A stretch of 64,000 bases of DNA from Candidatus Zixiibacteriota bacterium (GTDB lineage: Bacteria > Zixibacteria > MSB-5A5 > GN15 > JAAZOE01), in assembly GCA_036480375.1 (NCBI GenBank), contig JAZGGI010000023.1, positions 1 through 64,000 of the forward strand, written 5' to 3'. The stretch's first letter is position 1. The number at the start of each line of letters is the position of its first letter. Below, in pieces: positions 52,148-61,365 of the stretch. Below the pieces are notes generated by a model. It was not told the DNA's origin and ran no database searches. It was given only the letters and a program-made list of their open reading frames with translations. The translations under genes and the position numbers were made by a program.

Positions 52148-54502
52148 ATGCATTATATTAAATCGGCGATCCGGAATATATGGAAAAATAAATCATATTC
52201 AATCATTTCAATGATTGGGTTATCCGTCGGTCTCTCCTGCTGTTTTGCGTTATTTATATTTGTCAATCATGAACTTTCATTTGATTCATTTCACAGTCGA
52301 AGCAATGAAATCTATCGTGTGGTGGAAGAGATGCGAAGCTCCGATGGATTCTTTAGAACTCGTCCGTATACCGGGACACCGCTGGCACCGTTGGTTGAGG
52401 CTGAAGTGCCTTCGGTTGAACACGCTATTCGAATATCGCTATGGGAAGGATTGATTAAATACGAAGAGAATTGCTTCAGAGAAAAACATGTTTGTTTTGC
52501 CGATCCTGCTTTTTTTGATCTGTTTTCTTTTCCTATTCTCACCGGTGATTCTGCAAAGTCCCTTTCTTCGCCAAACTCTGTATTGATTAGCGATAAAATG
52601 GCAAAAAAATATTTTGGCGAGGAAAATCCGACCGGGAAGACCATAATTTTTGAAAACGCCATAAATCTTACTGTAACCGGAATCATTGATGTAATTCCAG
52701 CCAACTCGCATTTGCAATTTGATTTTGTGGCATCATTTTCCACGCTCGAAAACGCTTATCAGGGGTGGTCCAATCATTGGGATTCACGCACGGCAACATA
52801 TTTGTTATTGAATGATAAAGAGTCATCGCCTCTTATAACTGAGCGCCTGAATATTTTGGCAGATAAATATCGAAATAACGCCGATAAGAAGGTTGTCTAT
52901 TCATTAGAATCCGTTAAAGATATCCATCTCCGGTGGGATACCAATTCCGAAAAGCTATACATCTTCGCGGCTTTGGCAATCAGTATCCTGATTATTGCCA
53001 TCGTCAATTATATCAATATTTCAACGGCTCTGATCTTTGATAGATTACGCGGTATCAGTATGCGGAAGATTCTGGGTGCGAAAACACGCCACATCGTATA
53101 TCAATTTTTCGTGGAGTCATTTATCATTACCATTTTGGGATCGCTCATTGCGTTATTATTCATGAACCTTTTTCAAACTTCGTTTGGGTTGTTATCTGAA
53201 ACGGGCCGTCAAATAAGTTTTTGGGGTGATACCAACGCATTTTTAATTGTTGGTCTGGTGACAGTATTAACCGGAATTGTTACGGGGATATGCCCGGCCC
53301 TGGTATTATCATCGAATATTTCCCTCAAGATATTCGGTGCCAACCGAACTGGCAAAAAATCAACATCCCGAACAAGATCAGGATTGGTTATTTTTCAATT
53401 TTCATGTACTGTCATTTTACTTTTTGCCGTACTAACCGTCAATAAACAGTATAATTTACTTATGAATAAGGATCTGGGTTATAATAAGAGCGGGCTAATT
53501 GTGATCCCTATCGGTATTGATGAGGCATATAAAAAACAACGAATCCTCAAATCGGAAATGATTAAACTTGCCAATGTAACGGGAGTGGCCGCCGCATCAA
53601 AAAGTCCCGCTGAAACTGACTGCAACGCTTTGTCATATGCTTCCGAGGAAGATAGGAATCTGAAGGTTGTTCCCACCCTCTGGATCGACAGTTCATTTAT
53701 CAAGACAATGGGTGTCAGATTGAAGGATGACCAAATCGCATATGATATGGATTGCGGATTTATCCTGAATGAATCCGCCCGCAAGTATTTAAATTTGATT
53801 ATGGACAATAATCTAAAAACACGATTAAGAGCTTTTGCGGGATCATCATCGGAGGGAGAACCCTGGTACGATAATGAAGTAATCGGGGTTGTACAGGATT
53901 TCCATTTTCGATACCTTCGGAACAGTTTGCAGCCCTTGATAATGGTTTTAGATGATAGCCGATGCAATTATCTTTTGGTCAGGGTAAATGATTCAAACAA
54001 TGACAATACAATTATTGGGATGCAAAATATTTGGAAAGATATTGTAGGCCTGAATGTTCCTTTTGAGTATTCAGTGCTTTCCGATGATTTAAATAACCTA
54101 TACGGTTCAGAGAACAAAAGTGTAAAAATCTTAACCTATTCAAGTATCCTTTCGATTCTTATCGCGGCCCTTGGATTGTTAGGGTTGTCTGCATTTACGG
54201 TTCGGCACCGAATGAAAGAAATCTGTATTCGAAAGGTATTAGGCGCTTCAGTAATAAGCATAATCTCACTGCTGGTCCGCAAATATTTGTTATTGGTGAC
54301 CATTTCAAATTTAATAGCATTGCCTATTGGGTTCCTGTTATTAAATGACTGGTTAAAAAATTTCGTATATCGCGTTGAACCCGGATGGGAAATATTTGTA
54401 ACGGTTGGAATATTGACTATCGCAATTGCGCTCGTGGTCGTGACTGTCAGGACAATTAATGCCGCGAACATTAATCCGGCACAAATCCTGAAATGTGAAT
54501 AA
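52148..54502 (+). CDS. MacB/FtsX-type ABC transporter permease
   Basis: This 784-residue membrane protein begins IKSAIRNIWKNKSYSIISMIGLSVGLSCCFALF, the N-terminal helix of MacB_PCD permeases, followed by a ~240-residue periplasmic domain (NSVLISDKMAKKYFGEENPTGKTI). It has helices near 275-300, 325-350, 370-395 and 415-430, a second periplasmic domain and a final FtsX core (LGLSAFTVRHRMKEICIRKVLGAS). The duplicated layout is typical of exporters of peptides, lipoproteins or antibiotics. No ATPase gene is adjacent. AGGAGG lies ten bases before the ATG. Confidence 0.9.
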   Translation: MHYIKSAIRNIWKNKSYSIISMIGLSVGLSCCFALFIFVNHELSFDSFHSRSNEIYRVVEEMRSSDGFFRTRPYTGTPLAPLVEAEVPSVEHAIRISLWEGLIKYEENCFREKHVCFADPAFFDLFSFPILTGDSAKSLSSPNSVLISDKMAKKYFGEENPTGKTIIFENAINLTVTGIIDVIPANSHLQFDFVASFSTLENAYQGWSNHWDSRTATYLLLNDKESSPLITERLNILADKYRNNADKKVVYSLESVKDIHLRWDTNSEKLYIFAALAISILIIAIVNYINISTALIFDRLRGISMRKILGAKTRHIVYQFFVESFIITILGSLIALLFMNLFQTSFGLLSETGRQISFWGDTNAFLIVGLVTVLTGIVTGICPALVLSSNISLKIFGANRTGKKSTSRTRSGLVIFQFSCTVILLFAVLTVNKQYNLLMNKDLGYNKSGLIVIPIGIDEAYKKQRILKSEMIKLANVTGVAAASKSPAETDCNALSYASEEDRNLKVVPTLWIDSSFIKTMGVRLKDDQIAYDMDCGFILNESARKYLNLIMDNNLKTRLRAFAGSSSEGEPWYDNEVIGVVQDFHFRYLRNSLQPLIMVLDDSRCNYLLVRVNDSNNDNTIIGMQNIWKDIVGLNVPFEYSVLSDDLNNLYGSENKSVKILTYSSILSILIAALGLLGLSAFTVRHRMKEICIRKVLGASVISIISLLVRKYLLLVTISNLIALPIGFLLLNDWLKNFVYRVEPGWEIFVTVGILTIAIALVVVTVRTINAANINPAQILKCE

Positions 54503-54530
54503 GCCGGAAATAAGAATTAGTTTTTATGCA

Positions 54531-54560
54531 GAAAAAGGGCCGGGAGAAGTCCGGCCCTTA
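54531..54560. terminator. Bidirectional terminator between convergent genes
   Basis: AAGGGCCGG (54535-54543) pairs with CCGGCCCTT (54551-54559). On the minus strand it is followed by a run of Ts (As at 54532-54536), so it best serves the DUF4097 operon. It may also act on the permease transcript. Confidence 0.8.
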
Positions 54561-54683
54561 TAATCGTCCACCAACTGAAAAATTTACCTATCCGCGATTT
54601 TATTATCTTCTACTATTTAATTCGTAGAAACGATTCCAAAGTTTCGTTTATTTTTGGTTCTGATTAATTATACACGCAAAGAG

Positions 54684-56894
54684 TTAGTTGGTTGAAATTT
54701 TTATTGAGGAATTATCTCCGTGAATGGTCAGGGTGGGCTTATTGTCATCAATAATTACTTCACCGTAGGTAATATTGCCGTTAGTGGAAATCTTTAACGG
54801 CAAATCTGAGTCAATTCTTCCCAGTGATGTGTAGGCGTTCAGGTTATAGCTGATGTCTTCAGGAAGTTCCAGTTCAATATTGCCGTATCGTGTAGAAATC
54901 TGGCAATCATGAGATATATCCAGAATGCGCATTAATTCTATTGAACCGTTGTTATTGGTAATTTGAAAATCGCCTTTGATATTTTCTCCCGAGATGAGAC
55001 CAAAACTGGTGCTGACTACGGATCGACCGCCAATATTAACGAAATCAATCGATGAGTTTTGATTGGCTATATCAATATCACCCTCGATTGAATATAAAGA
55101 GATTGGATAATTTTGGTTTGACACGATAACATTTCCGGCGACATCGGAGATATTCACCGGGGCGCTGGTATTATTAATCCTGACAAATCCGCCTGCGCCT
55201 TCAACGTCAATCTGTCCAAAGCGGCCGCTGATATCGACGTCCCCCTCGGCTTGTTCAATGTATATTCGGCAATTGGAAGATTCGATATCGATGCTCTTGC
55301 CAACCTGAACAATACTAATGGATGCCATTCGGTTTGTAACTTCCAGGGTGCCGCCAACGTTGTTGATTTCGATTTCGGCGTTGATATTTTCCACAATGGC
55401 GTTGCCGCCAATGTTCTCGACCAAAATATCACCGAATGAATTGGAGGCTTCGAGATTTCCGGAGATATCGTAAATTTCCATTTTGCCGTTGCTCGATTGA
55501 ATCTCGGCGTCGCCCTCGAGGTGATTAATTATGACTTTCCCCGATGTGTTTATTTCGAGTTCTCCGATTGATTTAGAAATTGTTACGGGGGCATAACTGT
55601 TTCGAATTATAGATCTTCCATTGAGCATTGATGCTTCAATGGGCCCGAAAGAGTTTGTTATTTCAGAATGGCCGGAGATATCTTTAAGGAAAATTTCTCC
55701 CGTTGAGTTGGTAACATATACGTCTCCGTCAACGTGCAGCATTTCAATGTTTGAAAAACTTGAATTGAGAATTATTTTATTGTGATGGCCGGTGATCGAT
55801 ACCGGTCCGAAGGCGTTGGATAGTCTAAGAGGATTATCGCGGGGAATTTTTATATCCAGATGAGATGATACGATCCCGATAGCCTTTTCATTATTATCGG
55901 AAAATGGATAGACTACTTCAACTATGATGCCATCATTCCCCGAACCGTTCCGTAAATTCGATTCCGCTTTTAATTTGATTCGTTCGGCAATTCTTTTGCT
56001 CGTATTCGAATGTTCAGAATAATTGATAGTCAATTCAGCGACAATCTCTGAACTATTTCGCGCCGTGACCGTAATACCACCGATATTATTAATTATCGCG
56101 ATAGTCGCATCGCTGCCAGTGGAAGATACGGACGCGGATTTTTCCAGATGGGAGTCAAATTCATGAAAGAAATTGGGCATAGCGGGCATAGCCGGAATGG
56201 CCAGGTTTTTCATTAGGCTATCTAAATCAAGTAGATCTTCAATATTAGGAAGCTCAATTCCGGATTTTCGCTCCTTTTCACGGTATTTTTTATGGGCTTC
56301 TCGATATTCCCGTTGAGCCTGACGGAGGGCGTTATCGATTATAATTGAGATATTTTCGTCATTCGATGTCTCATATTCATCAAAATCATCTTTCATCTCT
56401 TCCAATTGATCTTTTATATCTTCGAGATCATTACCCAGAGACCTTAAATGCCGGAGATGTTTCCTTTTGATTTTGGTTTTGCCCTCGCGCAGTTCTGTGT
56501 GCAGCTCATCCAGATTTTCCATAGCTTTATCGAGAGCAATAGAAAGATTTTTGATCATTTCATCAGTGACGTCTTTTGAAAATTCATTATCGATAGATTC
56601 TTCTAATATCTCGAGAGCCGTCATTGTTTCGTCAAGGGTATAAAGACTATACGTCTCAAAGTAATCTTCGAATTCGCCGATAACTGATTCCAGTTGTTCA
56701 ATAAGCTGACTATAGTTTTGACTGATGGCCAGGATCCGGGTATCATAATCATCGCCTTTATCAAGTCCGTATTTGGGTGAAGGTTTTGAAGCGTTTTCTT
56801 CTTCCTGGGCACAAACGGCATTAAATGAGAAAATCAGCAGACTACTCATTACCATTAATACGGATAGCGAATATTTTCCAAGTTTGCCGTACAT
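54684..56894 (-). CDS. Secreted DUF4097 beta-helix protein with N-terminal coiled coil
   Basis: This 736-residue exported protein has a signal peptide ending near AVCAQ. About residues 40-230 are acidic coiled coil (LEILEESIDNEFSKDVTDEMIKNL, DIKDQLEEMKDDFDEY). The remaining ~480 residues hold many short units of the DUF4097/putative auto-adhesin type (GDVYVTNSTGEIFLKDISGHSEITNSFGPIEA...), which form a right-handed beta-helix. It is the third gene of an ECF sigma/anti-sigma operon and lies 12 bases from the anti-sigma gene. It is probably an envelope protein whose level that sigma factor controls. Confidence 0.8.
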   Translation of the reverse strand: MYGKLGKYSLSVLMVMSSLLIFSFNAVCAQEEENASKPSPKYGLDKGDDYDTRILAISQNYSQLIEQLESVIGEFEDYFETYSLYTLDETMTALEILEESIDNEFSKDVTDEMIKNLSIALDKAMENLDELHTELREGKTKIKRKHLRHLRSLGNDLEDIKDQLEEMKDDFDEYETSNDENISIIIDNALRQAQREYREAHKKYREKERKSGIELPNIEDLLDLDSLMKNLAIPAMPAMPNFFHEFDSHLEKSASVSSTGSDATIAIINNIGGITVTARNSSEIVAELTINYSEHSNTSKRIAERIKLKAESNLRNGSGNDGIIVEVVYPFSDNNEKAIGIVSSHLDIKIPRDNPLRLSNAFGPVSITGHHNKIILNSSFSNIEMLHVDGDVYVTNSTGEIFLKDISGHSEITNSFGPIEASMLNGRSIIRNSYAPVTISKSIGELEINTSGKVIINHLEGDAEIQSSNGKMEIYDISGNLEASNSFGDILVENIGGNAIVENINAEIEINNVGGTLEVTNRMASISIVQVGKSIDIESSNCRIYIEQAEGDVDISGRFGQIDVEGAGGFVRINNTSAPVNISDVAGNVIVSNQNYPISLYSIEGDIDIANQNSSIDFVNIGGRSVVSTSFGLISGENIKGDFQITNNNGSIELMRILDISHDCQISTRYGNIELELPEDISYNLNAYTSLGRIDSDLPLKISTNGNITYGEVIIDDNKPTLTIHGDNSSIKISTN

Positions 56895-56906
56895 GATTGG
56901 ATCTCG

Positions 56907-57602
56907 TTAATTTATTATACGTTTCGGGCTAAGATTACCCATAAGCTGGTAGCGCGACGGTATTTCAAGGCGTTTATAAATACTTATTTTCTGTTTATAA
57001 ACCTCAGCCAGTCGAAGTTTGATTTCCTGATTATGCGGATGACGCTCCATGGCGGTTTTGATGATCGCAATTTTTTCATTAAGCCCGTTTAATTGACTAA
57101 TGAAATAATCCTGCACTTCCGGCGGATATTTATCGCCCTGGCTCATCATAAACAATGAAACGTACGCTACCTCAGGATTTATTTCACCCGCCTGAACCTG
57201 ATTGTTATTGCCGCCCATATCGGTCGATAAATCCGGCATCAAGGTTAATATTATTACCAATAATACGGTCGCTACAACACCCGCTAAAGGTATGGAATTT
57301 TTATACGAATGTAAAAAGGAAAATTGAAAAATCGGATGGGAATTATCGCCTTCTTCCCAGGGATGTTCATCAACCGCCAGGGAAATCCTTTCCCATAAAT
57401 AATTGGGTGGTTGAAAATTCCCCAATTTTGGGGAAACGTTAGATAATTCGACGTAAAAATCGGCTTCTTTCCTGCAATCTTCGCAGATTTCCAGGTGTTT
57501 TTGCACCTTGTTTTCGATCTTCGGACGTAAGGGATCATCGGTCCTGTCCGAAAGGAGCCTTTTTATGAGTTGGCATTTATAATGAAAAAGTGGCATAATC
57601 AT
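56907..57602 (-). CDS. Membrane anti-sigma factor with zinc-finger motif
   Basis: This 231-residue protein has an N-terminal cytosolic part with H-x3-C-x2-C (KHLEICEDCRKEADFY), the zinc-binding anti-sigma signature. One membrane helix follows (about 105-122: SIPLAGVVATVLLVIILTLM), then a periplasmic tail with helical repeats (KTAMERHPHNQEIKLRLAEVYKQKI). It starts three bases after the sigma gene stop. It should hold the ECF sigma factor at the membrane until a signal triggers its release. Confidence 0.85.
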   Translation of the reverse strand: MIMPLFHYKCQLIKRLLSDRTDDPLRPKIENKVQKHLEICEDCRKEADFYVELSNVSPKLGNFQPPNYLWERISLAVDEHPWEEGDNSHPIFQFSFLHSYKNSIPLAGVVATVLLVIILTLMPDLSTDMGGNNNQVQAGEINPEVAYVSLFMMSQGDKYPPEVQDYFISQLNGLNEKIAIIKTAMERHPHNQEIKLRLAEVYKQKISIYKRLEIPSRYQLMGNLSPKRIIN

Positions 57603-57605
57603 ATC

Positions 57606-58181
57606 CTAACCGACCAGAATTTTCCTCAGCATGGCTCGGGCTTTGGAAAGTTGAGATTTTGAGGTGCCTTCGGCCAAATTCAATCTTTCGGCGATTTCTC
57701 GATGATTGAAGCCTTCAATATCATGCAAAACGAAAACCATGCGACAGCCGTGAGGGAGGTGCTTGATTGCTTTATCCAACTTTTGCCGCAGAATCATTTT
57801 CTTTTGATCCGGCTCAACGACACCGCAGTTTACGTCATTTAAATCCTCAAATGTGCCTTTCTTCTTTCTAAGATATTCAAGTCCGACATTAACGCATATC
57901 CGGTATAGCCAGCTTGACAGGGTAGATCGTCCGGCAAAAAGATTGATTTTCTGGTAAGCTCGGACAAATGTATCCTGGACGATATCTTCAGCCTCCGCCG
58001 CGGTTTTAGTCAATCGTCTGGCCAAATTATAAAGAACGGAAACGTTGCGGTCATAAATATCTCTGAATAATTCTCTGTTTCCGGCCGCGATATCCTGGGC
58101 AATTCGGTAATCTTCAGCATAAGTATTTGGTATTTGAGCTTCCTGAATAACCAATCCGGCACTAACCGTAGAGTTTTTCAT
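57606..58181 (-). CDS. RpoE-type ECF sigma factor
   Basis: This 191-residue protein has region 2 at about 30-105 (LFRDIYDRNVSVLYNLARRLTKTAAEAEDIVQDTFVRAYQKINLF, STLSSWLYRICVNVGLEYLRKKKG) and region 4 at about 135-185 (LPHGCRMVFVLHDIEGFNHREIAERLNLAEGTSKSQLSKARAMLRKIL). It is typical of RpoE/SigW-like factors. It is the first gene of the operon sigma, anti-sigma and DUF4097 envelope protein. It probably answers an envelope signal. Confidence 0.93.
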   Translation of the reverse strand: MKNSTVSAGLVIQEAQIPNTYAEDYRIAQDIAAGNRELFRDIYDRNVSVLYNLARRLTKTAAEAEDIVQDTFVRAYQKINLFAGRSTLSSWLYRICVNVGLEYLRKKKGTFEDLNDVNCGVVEPDQKKMILRQKLDKAIKHLPHGCRMVFVLHDIEGFNHREIAERLNLAEGTSKSQLSKARAMLRKILVG

Positions 58182-58490
58182 AGTTTAATCCAAATCGTTT
58201 CAATATTATGACGCAAAATACAGTCGGAACGTTGTTTCCTATTATTACGAAATTCGGCGTTAACAGTTTCACGCAAGTACTTGACAAATAAAGAATTTTT
58301 TCTATATTTGATTTATAGAGGTTTTCAAAACTTCTATATTTGTACCCGCCGCCGGAATATGTAATTTTCTGCCCGCGAGGGTTTTGCAAAGTATGCAATG
58401 AAATTACCATTTGCAGTGATTTCGGACTGATTTATGGTGTTGATATTGCAGTGATTTGTATGAGTCTATTTTGGTGTTATTCCTTGTGAG
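58182..58490. other. Intergenic region between divergent genes
   Basis: About 310 bases without a convincing gene. An 82-codon minus-strand open frame (58162-58410) has no ribosome site or family features. It presumably holds the promoters of the ECF sigma operon and of the gene at 58602, but I could not assign them with confidence. Confidence 0.35.
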
Positions 58491-58595
58491 GCAACAGGTA
58501 AGGAGATTTCGCGGAAGCTCAAAGGCTAAAGGATCGTCGGTTTAAGGCAACCGGCATATCAGTTGCACGAAAGCCTATGAATTTATAGCCGGGGA
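58491..58595 (+). ncRNA. Structured 5' leader, possible riboswitch of unassigned class
   Basis: Several pairings nest within ~105 bases. An outer stem GCAAC/GTTGC (58491-58495 with 58562-58566) encloses a strong GTCGGTT/AACCGGC hairpin (58536-58555, six-base loop) and a short AGC/GCT hairpin (58516-58527). A CTAT/ATAG hairpin (58575-58588) precedes the ribosome site CCGGGGA. Pieces such as GGCAACC and CGAAAGCC recall c-di-GMP-I (GEMM) aptamers, but the tetraloop-receptor layout does not fit. It lies directly before a secreted sorting-domain protein. Confidence 0.35.
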
Positions 58596-58601
58596 CGAAT
58601 T

Positions 58602-61364
58602 ATGAAAAATAATTTTTCTTACCTGTTAGTAATTTTTATCTCAATCGCGACTTTTGCCCTCGTTACCGCGGGGGAAACGGCAACGATTGAAAACGCTCAA
58701 CAATTCAGAAATCATCAGCATAAAACATTTTTGAAGAATGAATTACTCGGAAAGATTGAGACGCCACAAATCTTTACCGAAGGCAAAAGTGTTTCGTCTC
58801 TGGCTCTTAATTTTGATGATTTGTTGGTTTCGGAAACCTCCGGCCCGGCAAATTTTGCGCAGGAAAACGCCGATTTAGCGGCCCTGTCAGGTGGTCGTAT
58901 AGCCGCGGCTTGGGAAGATAATCGTTCCGGTCCCGTTTCAATTTATCTCCAGATATTTGATGCCAACGGTAATCCAATTGGAAGTAATGAACTGTTAGTT
59001 TTCGGAAACGGTTATGATATTACTGATCCACATATCTGTCCTGACGCGGATGGGAATTTTTATGTCATTTGGAGGGAAGACGCAAATGGTTTTCTTCAGG
59101 CGGCCCGTTTTGATTCAACCGGCGCCATAATAACTGACTTGTTTTTTGTATCGGATACCCTGTTTGTCAGTTACGCCGGGGAATTTGACGCAGCCTGCCT
59201 CTTGGACGGTAAATTAGTTGTGGTCTGGGAAAATTATTCGATTGGCAATGATATTGCCTATAGGATTTTTAATACCAGCGGTGTCCCAACAACTTCGGTC
59301 ATGTTGGCCAACAGCGATGGACCTTTTAATCAGCACTGGTCGCCTGCCGTTGCCAGGGGTGAAAATAACAATTTCGCGATTACCTGGGAAGATTACCGGG
59401 GAGATAAAGCCGATATTTATTTTCGTCGGTTCGACCCTCTGGGTAATCCTTATGCCGCTGAATATGAACTGTCCGATGCCGACGCAAGGGATTCAGCGCG
59501 ATTTCTGCCTTCCATAATTTTTAATGCTTCCAACGGATATGTTGTCGCGTGGGTTGATCTGCGCGACGGACGGAATATTTACGGTCAGACGCTTTCCTCG
59601 ACCGGAACAATACAGGGCACGAATGTACTAATCAGCGATGAAACATCATCGGCTTCCAACTGGGAAATAGATTTATCAACCGGATCTTCCAATTCAATCC
59701 TGGCGGCCTGGACCGTTTATGCTCAGCGAAATACAATTATTCTGCAGCGTTTCTCGGCAAGCCTGGAGAAAAACGGAACCAATATTGAAGTCTCGGATGC
59801 CACCGAAAAGCTTCGCTTTTCTCCGGCCGTCGCCGGCGGTGAGACGGGCAATGCGGTTATCGTCTGGACTGATTTAAGCTCAAGCAGCATAGATATATTT
59901 GCCGATGTAATAAACTCTTCGGATTTAAGCCTGGGATCGGATTTTGTCGTTAATGATGATAGTACCGGCGCTCCCTCCATTGAACCGGCTGTGGCCGACT
60001 TTGGATCGTATGAGTGGGAAATTGTTTTTACCGATTTGCGCCGTGATGCCGGTGATATTATGTTACAACGGGCATATGTCGGTGGTTCATTAAACGGCGT
60101 TAATCGCAGGATTAATTCCGACACGACCGGAGGGTATCAATCACAACCGGCCATCGCTTCCGATAATGACAAACTTTGTATAAGCTGGACGGATGTCCGC
60201 AGTAATGGCATTAACGGCCAAAATATCGTATGCTGTTTCGTGCGCCCCCATTATAATTTGACCGATGAAATTGTCGTCAATGATGACAACATCGGTTCAG
60301 CGTCTCATTTTGGTTCCGATTGCGCCATTAATCTGCTGGGAATTACTCTGATAACATGGACCGACACCCGGATGGGCAATAATAAAGTCTTTGGCCAGTT
60401 ATTTGGGTCGGATTTTTCACCCCTCGGCGCAAATTTCCTGATCGGTCCCGATAATCCCGCTAAAATTGGCGAGCTTTCCAAAATTGCCGTTGATGAAAAC
60501 GGAAACTTCATTGTCGTTTATTTGAATCGTTTATTCAGCGGCGGTCCTGCCATTGAGCTTAAAAAAGTTACCACCGCGGGCGTTGTATGGGATTTGTTTA
60601 CGTTCCAGTCAGATCAAAACGGATATCAGATCGATGAATTTGATTTAGTAATAAATGATGCCGGTGATATTATTGTAGTATGGCATGGTTACAGTTTTTC
60701 GGGCACAGAATTGTTTTTGACGGTGTTCGATAACATCGGAAATGTAACAACCGCTACGTTTCCGATAATAGACGATCCGGCGGCTATGCCCGGACAGGCT
60801 TCAACGTCGATTGATTCAGATGGATACCTGTTTATTACCTGGCTGGATAGTCGCACCGGTTCGAAATCTCCTTTTAAGCAGATTTTTGAATCAGGCTTGA
60901 CGCCTTTGCAGGGTAACGTCCCGGTTTCGGCAACCGAAGCGCCATTCATGCAGAATCCGGTTGCCGCTAACAATCGAGGACGAGGCGTAGCCATCTGGGC
61001 CGATGCCCGTGAAAACGGTATGAATATTTATGCCGCCCAGGATTTGTACGCTCCAACTTCAGCCGAAAACGACGTTATCATTCCGACTGAATATAGTCTG
61101 GCACAAAATCACCCCAATCCTTTCAATCCTTTTACGACTATTGATTTTTCACTGCCCCAGGCGGGAGATGTCAAACTTGAAATATTCAATCTTCTCGGTC
61201 AGCGGGTTCGCCTACTGAGCGACTCGCATTTTCCGGCCGGAACGCATAAGATAATCTGGGATGGTTTAACCGACGCAGGTCGGCAATCGGCCTCGGGAAT
61301 TTATCTCTATCGTCTTACAAGCGAAGAATTTCAGCAAACCCGAAAGATGATGCTCCTGAAATAG
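58602..61364 (+). CDS. Secreted repeat protein with C-terminal sorting domain
   Basis: This 920-residue exported protein (signal peptide ~1-24) has about nine repeats marked by W.D.R....(D/N)IY.Q, for example AAWEDNRSGPVSIYLQ, ITWEDYRGDKADIYFRR, WVDLRDGRNIYGQ, SWTDVRSNGINGQ and TWTDTRMGNNKVFGQ. They resemble beta-propeller or sialidase-like blades. The C-terminus is a type IX-like sorting domain (YSLAQNHPNPFNPFTTIDFSL ... WDG ... SGIYLYRLT ... KMMLLK). The role is unknown. The stop is next to the start of the M23 peptidase gene, suggesting co-expression. Confidence 0.8.
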   Translation: MKNNFSYLLVIFISIATFALVTAGETATIENAQQFRNHQHKTFLKNELLGKIETPQIFTEGKSVSSLALNFDDLLVSETSGPANFAQENADLAALSGGRIAAAWEDNRSGPVSIYLQIFDANGNPIGSNELLVFGNGYDITDPHICPDADGNFYVIWREDANGFLQAARFDSTGAIITDLFFVSDTLFVSYAGEFDAACLLDGKLVVVWENYSIGNDIAYRIFNTSGVPTTSVMLANSDGPFNQHWSPAVARGENNNFAITWEDYRGDKADIYFRRFDPLGNPYAAEYELSDADARDSARFLPSIIFNASNGYVVAWVDLRDGRNIYGQTLSSTGTIQGTNVLISDETSSASNWEIDLSTGSSNSILAAWTVYAQRNTIILQRFSASLEKNGTNIEVSDATEKLRFSPAVAGGETGNAVIVWTDLSSSSIDIFADVINSSDLSLGSDFVVNDDSTGAPSIEPAVADFGSYEWEIVFTDLRRDAGDIMLQRAYVGGSLNGVNRRINSDTTGGYQSQPAIASDNDKLCISWTDVRSNGINGQNIVCCFVRPHYNLTDEIVVNDDNIGSASHFGSDCAINLLGITLITWTDTRMGNNKVFGQLFGSDFSPLGANFLIGPDNPAKIGELSKIAVDENGNFIVVYLNRLFSGGPAIELKKVTTAGVVWDLFTFQSDQNGYQIDEFDLVINDAGDIIVVWHGYSFSGTELFLTVFDNIGNVTTATFPIIDDPAAMPGQASTSIDSDGYLFITWLDSRTGSKSPFKQIFESGLTPLQGNVPVSATEAPFMQNPVAANNRGRGVAIWADARENGMNIYAAQDLYAPTSAENDVIIPTEYSLAQNHPNPFNPFTTIDFSLPQAGDVKLEIFNLLGQRVRLLSDSHFPAGTHKIIWDGLTDAGRQSASGIYLYRLTSEEFQQTRKMMLLK

Positions 61365-61365
61365 G

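Noticed and set aside
58491-58595. Firm call of a c-di-GMP-I riboswitch
   Set aside because: Only short pieces match. The GNRA tetraloop/receptor and the spacing of conserved blocks are missing, so I left it as an unassigned structured leader.
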